Of a DNA stretch of 64,000 nucleotides, positions 1 to 9,215 are shown piece after piece. This stretch comes from Parahaliea mediterranea (lineage in GTDB: Bacteria; Pseudomonadota; Gammaproteobacteria; Pseudomonadales; Halieaceae), in NCBI RefSeq assembly GCF_017255185.1, contig NZ_JAFKCZ010000003.1, positions 124,001-188,000 of the forward strand. Reading direction: 5' to 3'. Within the stretch, counting starts at the first letter, position 1, and every line of letters begins with the position of its first letter. The notes beneath the pieces are model-generated. The model saw only the letters and a list, made by a program, of their open reading frames with translations. It made no database searches and had not been told where the DNA came from. A program made the translations under genes and the position numbers.

Positions 1-487
1 GCAGCTCGCCGGTCAACTGGTAGCGCGTTTGCGGCCCAACCGGCACCAGTTGGCCGCGCCCCTCCACCAGGCGCAGGAAGTGCCGGTTGCAGGGGTAGCC
101 CGGGTCGCTCATCAGCAGCGATTCTCCGGGGTTCAGCAACAGCGCCGACAGCAGCAACAGCGCCCCCGAGGCGCCGGGTGTAATCACGATGCGGCCGGGG
201 TCGATATCCAGGCCGTAATCCCGCTGGTAATAGGCCGACAGGGCCTCGCGCAGCGCGGGCAAGCCCGCCGCCTCCGAGTAGTGGGTGGCGCCCCGGGCCA
301 GGGCGGCCCTGCCCGCCTCGACAATGGGAGCGGCGGTGGCGAAATCGGGCTCGCCGGCGGCCATGTGCACGACATCGCGCCCCGCGGCGGCCAGCGCCCG
401 GGCCCGGGCGAGGATCTCGACCACCCGGAACGGCTCGATTTCACGCACGCGCGCGGCACTGCCACGGCGCTCGAATACGCTGGGCAT
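1..487 (-). CDS. PLP-dependent aminotransferase, class I/II (partial, N-terminal 162 residues)
   Basis: The gene reads leftward from ATG at 487 (MPSVFERRGSAARVREIEPF) and leaves the window without a stop, so only the N-terminal part is seen. It resembles fold-type I aminotransferases of the aspartate/alanine type: an AAGEPDF stretch near the N terminus, a HYSEAAGLPALREAL segment, and ITPGASGALLL, which is the glycine-rich PLP-phosphate region. The catalytic lysine would lie outside the window. It is divergent from dksA with about 210 bp between. Substrate specificity cannot be told. The family call is fairly sure and the exact enzyme is unknown. Confidence 0.75.
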   Translation of the reverse strand, partial: MPSVFERRGSAARVREIEPFRVVEILARARALAAAGRDVVHMAAGEPDFATAAPIVEAGRAALARGATHYSEAAGLPALREALSAYYQRDYGLDIDPGRIVITPGASGALLLLSALLLNPGESLLMSDPGYPCNRHFLRLVEGRGQLVPVGPQTRYQLTGEL

Positions 488-696
488 AGGGGAATTCCAT
501 CTGTCAGTTGGACGACCATTCTAACAGCGCTTGACAGGGCTGCGACAACGCCCGGCAAAGCCGTTATTTTTTTGTGGCACCGGGTGGGGATATCTGGTAG
601 CTTCTGCGCGCTTGAGAGCAGCGCCCTGGCGGTCAGAACAGAACGCTGCTTTATCCATGAGTGCCTGATTCATTGTGCAGTATGGGAAATGTGACC

Positions 697-1161
697 ATGC
701 CAAAAGCAGCGCAAAAAGCCTCCGCCAAGCCGGCGGTTAAGCCCCCTTCAGAGTTCAAGAGCTTCGAGCCGTACAAGCCCAAGCGCGGCGAGGAGTACAT
801 GAACGAGAAGCAGCGGGAGCACTTCCGCAACATTCTCCGCGACTGGAAGTCCAACCTGATGCAGGAAGTGGATCGCACCGTGACCCACATGAAGGACGAG
901 GCCGCCAACTTTCCCGACCCGGCCGATCGCGCCACCCAGGAAGAGGAGTTCAGCCTGGAGCTGCGCACGCGCGACCGCGAGCGCAAGCTGATCAAGAAGA
1001 TCGACGGCACCATCGAGCGCATCGACCAGGACGACTACGGCTTCTGCGACGCCTGCGGCGTGGAGATCGGCATCAAGCGCCTGGAGGCCCGCCCCACGGC
1101 GACCCTGTGCATCGACTGCAAGACCCTCGACGAAATCAAGGAAAAGCAGGAGCTGGGCTAA
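697..1161 (+). CDS. dksA: RNA polymerase-binding transcription factor DksA
   Basis: DksA binds in the secondary channel of RNA polymerase and works with ppGpp to control rRNA, amino-acid and flagellar promoters. The protein is 154 residues, the normal size. It has a coiled-coil part followed by a four-cysteine zinc finger (CDACG ... CIDC). The coiled-coil tip has the acidic DPADRA sequence that acts on polymerase. ATG 697 was chosen because GGGA lies 9 bases upstream; in-frame starts at 661 (GTG) and 682 (ATG) would add only short unsupported extensions. It lies directly before gluQ, a neighbour pair conserved in E. coli and Pseudomonas. Confidence 0.97.
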   Translation: MPKAAQKASAKPAVKPPSEFKSFEPYKPKRGEEYMNEKQREHFRNILRDWKSNLMQEVDRTVTHMKDEAANFPDPADRATQEEEFSLELRTRDRERKLIKKIDGTIERIDQDDYGFCDACGVEIGIKRLEARPTATLCIDCKTLDEIKEKQELG

Positions 1162-1173
1162 TCCGCTCCCGCG

Positions 1174-1197
1174 GCCGCCCTCCGGGGCGGCTCTCTC
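1174..1197 (+). terminator. GC-rich hairpin after dksA
   Basis: GCCGCCC (1174-1180) pairs with GGGCGGC (1185-1191) over a TCCG loop, followed by TCTCTC directly before the gluQ start codon. It looks like a weak terminator or attenuator that lowers read-through from dksA into gluQ. The uridine tract is poor, so termination is uncertain. Confidence 0.45.
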
Positions 1198-2115
1198 ATG
1201 CCCGCCCCTGACATCACATACCGGGGACGCTTTGCCCCCTCCCCCACGGGCCCATTGCACCAGGGTTCCCTGATCGCCGCCCTCGCCAGCTATCTGGACG
1301 CCCGCGCCGCCGATGGCGCCTGGCTGCTGCGCATGGAGGATATCGACCCGCCGCGGGAACAGCCCGGCGCCGCGCGAGCCATCCTGGCCAGCCTGGAGGC
1401 CCACGGCCTGCACTGGGACGAAAACGTATTGTGGCAGAGCGCCCGCACCGAGGCCTATCTGGCGGCGCTGGACACCCTGCGGGGGACCGGCAGGCTGTTT
1501 GCCTGCCGCTGCACGCGCGCGCAGACCGACGAGCTGGGCAACTGCGCCGGCGACTGCCGTACGCGGCAGGCACAATCCGACGGCGACACCGCCCTGCGGG
1601 TAGCGGTCGACACGAACTATGAAGCGAACTGGCCGGATCGCTGGCAGGGGCCGCAGCACTGGCCCATCGGCGGCGCGCTGCGCGACTTCGTGGTGCGGCG
1701 CAAGGACGGCCTGTTCGCCTACCAGCTGGCGGTGGTGGTGGACGACGCCGCCCAGGGCATCACCCACGTGGTACGCGGTAGCGACCTGCTCGACTCCACG
1801 CCGCGACAGATGTGGCTGCAACACCTGCTGGGATTCGATTCACCGCGCTACGACCACCTGCCGGTACTCACCAACCGGGAGGGCCAGAAACTGAGCAAGC
1901 AGACCCACGCCCCGCCGCTGGACGACAACCAGGCGCCGCGCAACCTGCGCCTGGCCCTGGAGCACCTGGGCCAGCCGGCGCCCCCCGACGAGTACTCCGA
2001 CTGCGCCGCGCTGCTGCGCTTTGCCGTGGACCACTGGCGCGCGCAGTGGGTGCCGGCCACGGCCACGCTCGCGCCAACACCGGGTGGCGCGGCTTTACCG
2101 CCCCGCGGGGCTTGA
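1198..2115 (+). CDS. gluQ: Glutamyl-Q tRNA(Asp) synthetase
   Basis: GluQRS charges glutamate onto the queuosine base at position 34 of tRNA(Asp). The 305-residue protein has the shortened glutamyl-tRNA synthetase catalytic core without an anticodon-binding domain. The HIGH-type motif appears as PTGPLHQGS near residue 16 and the KMSKS-type motif as KLSKQ. The zinc-binding cysteines are present (FACRCTRA ... NCAGDCR). It follows dksA by 36 bases, as in many gammaproteobacteria, where the pair is often co-transcribed. Length and motifs are those of a working enzyme. Confidence 0.96.
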   Translation: MPAPDITYRGRFAPSPTGPLHQGSLIAALASYLDARAADGAWLLRMEDIDPPREQPGAARAILASLEAHGLHWDENVLWQSARTEAYLAALDTLRGTGRLFACRCTRAQTDELGNCAGDCRTRQAQSDGDTALRVAVDTNYEANWPDRWQGPQHWPIGGALRDFVVRRKDGLFAYQLAVVVDDAAQGITHVVRGSDLLDSTPRQMWLQHLLGFDSPRYDHLPVLTNREGQKLSKQTHAPPLDDNQAPRNLRLALEHLGQPAPPDEYSDCAALLRFAVDHWRAQWVPATATLAPTPGGAALPPRGA

Positions 2116-2151
2116 GTAGTATCGACGGGATCACCACAAGGAACGCTCACG

Positions 2152-2328
2152 ATGTACGTCAACAGAGCCTTGCTGCTGCTGTTGGGGCTCGCCCTGATCT
2201 TTCTCCCGGCCATCGAACGCTGGATGTGGCACAGCGAAGCCGAGTGGTATCGCCCCTACCTGCTGTGGTTTGCGGCGGTACTGGCGGCCTGGTGGAACCA
2301 GCGCTCAAGGTACCCCGATGAGCTTTAG
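2152..2328 (+). CDS. Small membrane protein overlapping cbrA (CbrX-like)
   Basis: This 58-residue ORF starts at ATG 2152 (MYVNRALLLLLGLALIFLP) after an AAGGA sequence, and its stop lies 11 bases inside the cbrA coding region. It has two hydrophobic segments (about residues 5-20 and 37-48) and a tryptophan-rich middle. In Pseudomonas a short ORF named cbrX holds the same place, and its translation is coupled to cbrA (from memory). Small two-helix proteins of this kind also precede sodium:solute symporters, which matches the N-terminal half of CbrA. A role as translational coupler, small partner of the transporter domain, or both, is inferred. Confidence 0.75.
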   Translation: MYVNRALLLLLGLALIFLPAIERWMWHSEAEWYRPYLLWFAAVLAAWWNQRSRYPDEL

Positions 2329-5300
2329 CCTGGCGCAAATCGTACTGGCCATCGTCGCCTACCTCAGCATCCTGTTCCTGGTCGCCCACCTGGCGGATAG
2401 CGACCTGCTGCCGCGCCGCCTGGTCCAGCACCCCGCCACCTACGTGCTGTCGCTGGGCGTGTTCGCCGGCGCCATGGCCAGCAATGCCATCTTCGAACTG
2501 GTGTGGCGCTACGGCTACGGTTTCATGCTGTACTACCTGGGCGTGGTGCTCATGTTCCTCATCGCCACGCTATTACTGCTCCCCCTGCTGCGACTGTGCC
2601 GCGTGTACCAGCTGTCCTCCCTGGCCGACGTCCTCACCTTCCGTTTTCGCAGCCAGTGGGTGGGCTCGGCGATCAGCCTGGCGATGTGCCTCACCCTGTT
2701 GCCGCTGCTGGCCCTGCAGCTCCAGGCGGTGGCCGACAGCGTGCACATCCTGGCCGGCGACACCGCCAACCTGCTGCCCGCCGCCGAGCGCCAGGACTGG
2801 CTGGCGCTGGTGTTCTGCCTGATCATAATCGTGTTCGCCATTCTGTTCGGCACCCGCAATATCGCCAGCCACAAGCGCAACACCGGCCTGGTAACGGCCA
2901 TCGCCTTCGAGTCACTGGTGAAACTGGCGGCGCTATTGACGCTGATGTTCGCCGCGGTCTATCAGGTATTCGGCGGTTTCGAGGCCATGGAGGAGTGGGT
3001 GCGGGAGTCCGCCCCCGCCGCCGCCCTGCTGCAGGGGCCGCTGCAGGGCAATGCCACACGCCTGCTGCTACTGGTATTTTTCGCCGGCGCGGTGTGCATG
3101 CCGCACGTGTTCCACATGGCCTTCGCCGAGAACAAGGAGAGCCTCGATTTGCGGGCCGCGAGCTGGGGCCTGCCCCTGTACATGCTGGCGATCAGCCTGC
3201 CGGTGCTGCCCATCACCTGGGCCGGCCTGGCCCTGGCCCACGACCTGCCACGGGAGTACAGCGGCCTGGCCCTGGGGCTGGGATTGAAATCCGCGGGCAT
3301 TGCCGCGACGGCCTTCGTCGCCGGCCTGTCCGCCGCCAGCGCCACCATCATCGTCACCACCCTGGCGCTGGCCAACATGATCATCAACCACCTGATCCTG
3401 CCCCGCAGCTTCATCCAGATCGGCCGCCAACAGAGCCTCTACTCGCACCTGAAGTGGCTGCGTCGCAGCCTCATCACCTTCCTCATCCTGGCCGGCTACG
3501 CCTGCTTCCTGGCGGTCAACGGCCGCCACAGCCTGGTCGAACTCGGCCTTACCGCGTTCACCGGCACGCTGCAGTTCCTGCCCGCCATCGTCGCCACCCC
3601 CTACTGGCACCGCGGCAACCGGCGCGGCCTGCTGGCGGGCCTGGCGGCGGGGCTGGCGGTGTGGGCCTACACCCTGCTGCTGCCGATTCTCGGCGCCGGC
3701 CACCCCCCCTGGCTGGCGGCACTGGCCATCGACTGGTTCGGCGACGCCCGCGAGGCCTGGGCGGTGGCCTGCGTGCTGTCCCTGGGGCTGAACAGCCTGC
3801 TGTTCATCGCGATATCGCTGCTCACCGACAGCTCCGAAGAGGAGCGCGTGGCGGCGGAAATCTGCTCGATGGACGACGTGGGCCGCCCCACCCGGCGCAC
3901 CCTGGCCCTGCACAGTGCCGGGGAGTTCATCGACTCCCTCGCCACCTCCCTCGGCGAGCGCACCGCCCGCGCGGAGGTGCGCCGGGCGCTGATGGAACTG
4001 CAGTTCGACGAAAGCGAATCCCGCCCCTACGCCCTGCGCCGCCTGCGCAGTCGCATCGAGGCCAACCTGTCCGGCCTGCTGGGCCCCTCTGTGGCCCAGG
4101 GAGTACTCAACCGCTGCATCCCCTTCCAGCCCGGGATCGAGGGCAACACCGAGGATCTCTACCTGATCGAACGCCAGCTGGACAAGGCCGAAGGCCAGTT
4201 CACCGGCCTGGCGGCCGAGCTGGACAACCTGCGCCGCCACTATCGCCAGACCCTGGACAACCTGCCGATCGGCGTGTTTTCCACCGCCGCCGACGGCGAG
4301 GTGCTGCTGTGGAACCGCAGCATGGAGGAGATCACCGACATCCCCGCGCGGCGCGTGCTGGGCTCCCTGCACGAGTCGATGCCGGCCCCCTGGCGGCAGA
4401 TTTTCGGCGCCTTTCTGGACGACGACAGCGAATCGCTGCTCAAGCGCGAGGTGGCCCTGCCCGACGGCAGCTCGCGCTGGATCAGCCTGCACAAGACGAC
4501 ACCGGGCGGGCGCGCCCCGGGCGAGCGTACCCCAGGCGAACACAACCGGGGCGACCGGCTGGTTCTGGTGGAGGATATTTCCGACCTAGAGCGCCTGGAA
4601 ACCGAACTCCTGCATAATGAACGCCTGGCCTCCATCGGCCGCCTGGCGGCCGGCGTGGCCCATGAAATTGGCAACCCCATTACCGGTATTGCCTGCCTGG
4701 CGCAGAACCTGGACTACGAAACCGATCCCGAGGAGGTGCGCGACACCGCCCGCGACATTCTCAAGCAGACCGACCGGGTGAGCCGGATCGTGGAGTCGCT
4801 GGTGAACTTCTCCCACACCGGCTCCCGCGCCGGCGACACCCGCCTGGTCGCCTGCAACCTGGCGGACTGCGTCGACGAGGCGGTGCACCTGCTGCAACTG
4901 GATTACGAAGCCAAGCCGGTGGCGTACATCAACGAGTGCGATCGCGAGACCCTGGTGGTCGCCGACACCCAGAAATTGCTGCAGGTTTTCATCAACCTGC
5001 TCGGCAACGCCCGCGACGCCTGCGGCGAGGACGGGCGCATTCGGGTACGGGCCAGCACCGGCGACGGCCGGGCACTGATCGACGTGGAGGACAACGGCTG
5101 CGGCATACCGCTGGAAATCCAGAGCCAGGTGTTCGAGCCCTTCTACACCACCAAGGACCCGGGTCGGGGCACCGGCCTGGGCCTGGCGCTGGTGTACAGC
5201 ATCATGGAAGACATGCAGGGCTCGATCCAGCTGCAAAGCCCCATCGACGAGGGGCACCGCCCCGGCACCCGGGTTACGCTGCAACTGCCGCTGGGCAGTT

Positions 5301-5329
5301 ACGACGGCGAGTTCCGGCTAACAATGTAA
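2318..5329 (+). CDS. cbrA: Transporter-type sensor histidine kinase CbrA
   Basis: CbrA is the membrane sensor of the CbrA-CbrB system, which sets carbon/nitrogen balance and catabolite repression in pseudomonads. The 1003-residue protein starts with a sodium:solute-symporter-like region of about a dozen membrane helices (to about residue 500). A linker and a PAS domain follow (LDNLPIGVFSTAADGEVLLW), then the HisKA helix with the phospho-accepting histidine at about residue 782 (VAHEIGNP). The ATPase domain has the N box (FINLLGNARDA) and glycine boxes (DNGCGI, GRGTGLGLAL). ATG 2318 was chosen because it gives the normal MSFSLAQIVL start and overlaps the upstream small ORF. cbrB follows after 88 bases. 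Confidence 0.95.
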   Translation: MSFSLAQIVLAIVAYLSILFLVAHLADSDLLPRRLVQHPATYVLSLGVFAGAMASNAIFELVWRYGYGFMLYYLGVVLMFLIATLLLLPLLRLCRVYQLSSLADVLTFRFRSQWVGSAISLAMCLTLLPLLALQLQAVADSVHILAGDTANLLPAAERQDWLALVFCLIIIVFAILFGTRNIASHKRNTGLVTAIAFESLVKLAALLTLMFAAVYQVFGGFEAMEEWVRESAPAAALLQGPLQGNATRLLLLVFFAGAVCMPHVFHMAFAENKESLDLRAASWGLPLYMLAISLPVLPITWAGLALAHDLPREYSGLALGLGLKSAGIAATAFVAGLSAASATIIVTTLALANMIINHLILPRSFIQIGRQQSLYSHLKWLRRSLITFLILAGYACFLAVNGRHSLVELGLTAFTGTLQFLPAIVATPYWHRGNRRGLLAGLAAGLAVWAYTLLLPILGAGHPPWLAALAIDWFGDAREAWAVACVLSLGLNSLLFIAISLLTDSSEEERVAAEICSMDDVGRPTRRTLALHSAGEFIDSLATSLGERTARAEVRRALMELQFDESESRPYALRRLRSRIEANLSGLLGPSVAQGVLNRCIPFQPGIEGNTEDLYLIERQLDKAEGQFTGLAAELDNLRRHYRQTLDNLPIGVFSTAADGEVLLWNRSMEEITDIPARRVLGSLHESMPAPWRQIFGAFLDDDSESLLKREVALPDGSSRWISLHKTTPGGRAPGERTPGEHNRGDRLVLVEDISDLERLETELLHNERLASIGRLAAGVAHEIGNPITGIACLAQNLDYETDPEEVRDTARDILKQTDRVSRIVESLVNFSHTGSRAGDTRLVACNLADCVDEAVHLLQLDYEAKPVAYINECDRETLVVADTQKLLQVFINLLGNARDACGEDGRIRVRASTGDGRALIDVEDNGCGIPLEIQSQVFEPFYTTKDPGRGTGLGLALVYSIMEDMQGSIQLQSPIDEGHRPGTRVTLQLPLGSYDGEFRLTM

Positions 5330-5388
5330 CCCCCGGTGACAGGCGAATCTCGCGACGACTGGAAAATTGGCGGGTCGCGGGGTATGTT

Positions 5389-5415
5389 GTGTCACCGTCT
5401 TGCACAAGGTAACAC
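5389..5415. promoter_or_regulatory. Inverted repeat directly upstream of cbrB
   Basis: GTGTCACC (5389-5396) and GGTAACAC (5408-5415) form an inverted repeat with one mismatch and an 11-base spacer, ending two bases before the cbrB ATG. The half-sites resemble the TGTTAC/GTAACA halves of the CbrB-like site at 6859-6884, but the spacing is shorter. It could be an autoregulatory site or simply a hairpin covering the ribosome-binding region. Confidence 0.35.
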
Positions 5416-5417
5416 CC

Positions 5418-6857
<1,440 letters not shown>

Positions 6858-6858
6858 G

Positions 6859-6884
6859 CGTTACCCCGTCACGAAGCTGTAACA
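6859..6884. promoter_or_regulatory. Probable CbrB binding site upstream of the sRNA
   Basis: CGTTAC (6859-6864) and GTAACA (6879-6884) are separated by exactly 14 bases. This matches the TGTTAC-N14-GTAACA arrangement reported for Pseudomonas CbrB sites, with one mismatch. A further GTAACA half-site lies at 6902-6907. The site is about 100 bp before the -24 box, a normal distance for a sigma54 enhancer. It begins two bases after the cbrB stop codon. Confidence 0.7.
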
Positions 6885-6982
6885 AAAGCCGGAGTAAAAA
6901 GGTAACAACTATCTGTACCGCGCACGAAACCGGTGCCCTCCAAAATTTTTAACTCATTGTTTTTAAAGGTTTTTGCAAAAAC

Positions 6983-6998
6983 TGGCACACAGCCTGCA
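6983..6998 (+). promoter_or_regulatory. Sigma54 (-24/-12) promoter of the CrcZ-like sRNA
   Basis: TGGCACACAGCCTGCA has GG and GC exactly 10 bases apart, as required at -24 and -12, and matches TGGCAC-N5-TTGCA at all but one conserved base. The predicted transcription start is about 7009, just before the first A-rich motif. It lies directly downstream of the gene for a sigma54 activator. Confidence 0.85.
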
Positions 6999-7008
6999 CT
7001 CTTATAGG

Positions 7009-7312
7009 CAGCTACAACAATAAAAATAAAAATCTGCTGTAATAAAAATAATAGCATTCACTATGGACCTGGTTGGGGAAGGCTACTTCCCCATCGTTCC
7101 TTTCTTACGGGAATACCCGCAGGGGCCCGGCGACTGTCGCCGACGGCAATCCCGGGGATATACCCACGGCGGCCGCGACACCGGGCCGCGAGAACTGACA
7201 TTTGGCAGCTTCTGGTTCCGATGCCTGCCAAATAACAATAATACCGGCTAGCGCATAACAATAACTCGGTTGAGACCTGGATGGGGAAAACGGCTGTTTT
7301 CCCCGTCTTATT
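7009..7312 (+). ncRNA. crcZ: CrcZ-like regulatory sRNA (Hfq/Crc sponge)
   Basis: In Pseudomonas, CrcZ binds Hfq with Crc and so relieves catabolite repression. Here the cbrB-pcnB gap, the exact place of crcZ, holds a predicted transcript of about 300 nt without a credible ORF. It contains five matches to the AANAANAA binding motif: 7016-7023, 7025-7032, 7041-7048, 7234-7241 and 7257-7264, three of them AACAATAA. It starts at a sigma54 promoter with an upstream CbrB-like site and ends in an intrinsic terminator. Two GGGGAA...TTCCCC hairpins (7075-7092, 7283-7304) flank the central part. Both ends are predicted. The P. aeruginosa RNA is somewhat longer (about 400 nt). Confidence 0.85.
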
Positions 7313-7315
7313 CTT
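7283..7315 (+). terminator. Intrinsic terminator of the CrcZ-like sRNA
   Basis: GGGGAAAAC (7283-7291) pairs with GTTTTCCCC (7296-7304) over a GGCT loop and is followed by a T-rich run (TCTTATTCTT). It ends the sRNA about 70 bp before the pcnB start. Confidence 0.8.
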
Positions 7316-7385
7316 CCCTCCCCAAGAGCTTCGCCCCGCTGGCACGGGACGCGGGCAACTGTGTTAGACTGCGCACCGTCAACCC

Positions 7386-8687
7386 ATGCACAAGGCGGCG
7401 CGCTTGAAGGTCATTCCCAGGGATCAGCACTGCATATCCCGCAAGAACATCAGTGATAATGCCCTCAAGGTCATGTCGCGCCTGCGCAACAGCGACTACC
7501 AGGCCTACCTGGTGGGCGGCGCGGTTCGCGACCTGCTCCTGGGCGGCCATCCCAAGGACTTCGACGTGGCCACCGACGCCACCCCCGAGGAAGTCCACGC
7601 CCTATTCCGCAATTCCCGCATCATCGGCCGCCGTTTTCGCATCGTCCACGTACGCTTCGGCCGCGAAGTCATCGAAGTCACCACCTTCCGCGGCCACCAC
7701 GACAACGGCGGCGAGGGCGGCGCCCACGCGCGCCAGTCCGCCAGCGGGCTGCTGCTGCGCGACAACGTCTACGGCACCCTCGAGGAAGACGCGGTGCGCC
7801 GCGACCTGACGGTCAACGCCCTGTACTATGACAGCGGCACCTTCGAGGTGTTCGATCACGTACACGGCCTCGAGGACCTGGAACGGCGCAGCATCTGTAT
7901 TATCGGCGACCCGGAGCAACGCTTCCGCGAGGACCCGGTGCGCATGCTGCGGGTGCTGCGTTTCGCCGCCAAGCTGGATTTCAGCATCGACGCGCAAACC
8001 GCGGCGGCCATCCCCGTGTGCGCCCCCCTGCTCGGTGAAATTCCGGCGGCGCGCCTGTTCGACGAATTTCTCAAGCTGTTCCTGACCGGTCGCGCCGAGC
8101 GCACCCTGGAACTGCTGCTGGAATACCGCCTGCTGCAGTACCTGTTCCCCGACAGCAGTCACCTGCTGGAGGAAGGCGGCACCGCCCTGGCCCTGGCGCG
8201 GGCCGCCATGGCCAGTACCGACTCGCGCATCCGCGACGACAAGCCGGTCACTCCCGCCTTCCAGCTGGCGGCGCTGCTGTGGCCGGCGGTGGGCGAGCTG
8301 TCGCGCAACCTGCAGGCGACCGGCGAGCCCCCGGTGCCCGCCCTGCACAGCGCCACCCAGCAGGTCGTCGCCCGCGCGGTGCAGTCGATGAGCATCCCCA
8401 AGCGCTTCAGCATGCCGATGCGCGACATCTGGGAGCTGCAGCTGCGCCTCGAGCGACGCGGTCGCAAGGCGGCGGAGCTGGTACAGCACCGGCGCTTCCG
8501 CGCGGCGTATGATTTCCTGCTGCTGCGCGAGGAAGCCGGCGAGGACACCGGCGACGTGGGCGCCTGGTGGACCGAGTTCCAGACCCTGCCGGAAAACCAG
8601 CAACTGCAACAGATCGTCGACGACAGCGCGCCTCGCGGCCGCCGGCGGCGCCCGCGCAGGCGGCGGCGCAGCAATACCACCTCATGA
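7386..8687 (+). CDS. pcnB: Poly(A) polymerase I
   Basis: PcnB adds A tails to RNA 3' ends and marks them for decay. The 433-residue protein has the class II nucleotidyltransferase head with LVGGAVRDLLLG (about residues 42-53) and the catalytic DFDVATDA (about 59-66). The PolyA_pol RNA- and head-binding region follows (GDPEQRFREDPVRMLR). The C terminus is strongly basic and arginine-rich, as in E. coli PAP I, and should bind RNA. Its stop overlaps the folK start (ATGA). It lies directly after the sRNA, the same place as in Pseudomonas. Confidence 0.96.
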   Translation: MHKAARLKVIPRDQHCISRKNISDNALKVMSRLRNSDYQAYLVGGAVRDLLLGGHPKDFDVATDATPEEVHALFRNSRIIGRRFRIVHVRFGREVIEVTTFRGHHDNGGEGGAHARQSASGLLLRDNVYGTLEEDAVRRDLTVNALYYDSGTFEVFDHVHGLEDLERRSICIIGDPEQRFREDPVRMLRVLRFAAKLDFSIDAQTAAAIPVCAPLLGEIPAARLFDEFLKLFLTGRAERTLELLLEYRLLQYLFPDSSHLLEEGGTALALARAAMASTDSRIRDDKPVTPAFQLAALLWPAVGELSRNLQATGEPPVPALHSATQQVVARAVQSMSIPKRFSMPMRDIWELQLRLERRGRKAAELVQHRRFRAAYDFLLLREEAGEDTGDVGAWWTEFQTLPENQQLQQIVDDSAPRGRRRRPRRRRRSNTTS

Positions 8688-9184
8688 TCACCTGCTACAT
8701 CGCCCTGGGCAGCAACCTCGACGAGCCCGAATCCCAACTGCAAGAGGCCGTGACCGCCCTGAGCCGCATCGAGGGCCTGCGCCTGGCCGCCGCCTCTCCC
8801 GTATACCGCTCCGCCGCGGTCGGCCCCGGGGAACAGCCGGATTACCTCAACGCCGTACTCGCGGTTATCACCGACCTGCAACCCCTGGCCCTGCTCGACG
8901 CACTGCAGGCCATTGAGGATCGCCAGGGGCGCCAGCGGGGCGAGCGCTGGGGGCCGCGCACCATCGATCTCGACATCCTGCTCTACGGCGACCAGCGCAT
9001 CGACCTGCCCCGGCTACAGGTGCCCCACCCCGAGATGACCGGGCGCAATTTTGTCCTGGTTCCACTGGCGGACATCTGCAACCCCGCATTGCGGCTGCCC
9101 GACGGCGAGGAACTGGGTTCCGTGGTCGGGCGCTGCCCCGACGCGCGACTCGAACGCACGCGCATTCGCCTCAAAACCCACTAG
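8684..9184 (+). CDS. folK: 2-amino-4-hydroxy-6-hydroxymethyldihydropteridine pyrophosphokinase
   Basis: FolK transfers pyrophosphate from ATP to 6-hydroxymethyl-dihydropterin in folate synthesis. The 166-residue protein begins MITCYIALGSNLDEPESQL, with the family's ALGSN loop. It carries the signature RWGPRTIDLDILLYGD, whose aspartates bind Mg-ATP, and PHPEMTGRNFVLVPL near the C terminus. ATG 8684 overlaps the pcnB stop codon, so translation is probably coupled. The whole expected length is present. Confidence 0.97.
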   Translation: MITCYIALGSNLDEPESQLQEAVTALSRIEGLRLAAASPVYRSAAVGPGEQPDYLNAVLAVITDLQPLALLDALQAIEDRQGRQRGERWGPRTIDLDILLYGDQRIDLPRLQVPHPEMTGRNFVLVPLADICNPALRLPDGEELGSVVGRCPDARLERTRIRLKTH

Positions 9185-9215
9185 GGCCCGGGCCCCGCAC
9201 ACCAGGAGTCGCAGC

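Noticed and set aside
532-570. TTGACA as -35 box of dksA
   Set aside because: No acceptable -10 sequence lies 16-18 bases downstream, so no promoter is claimed.
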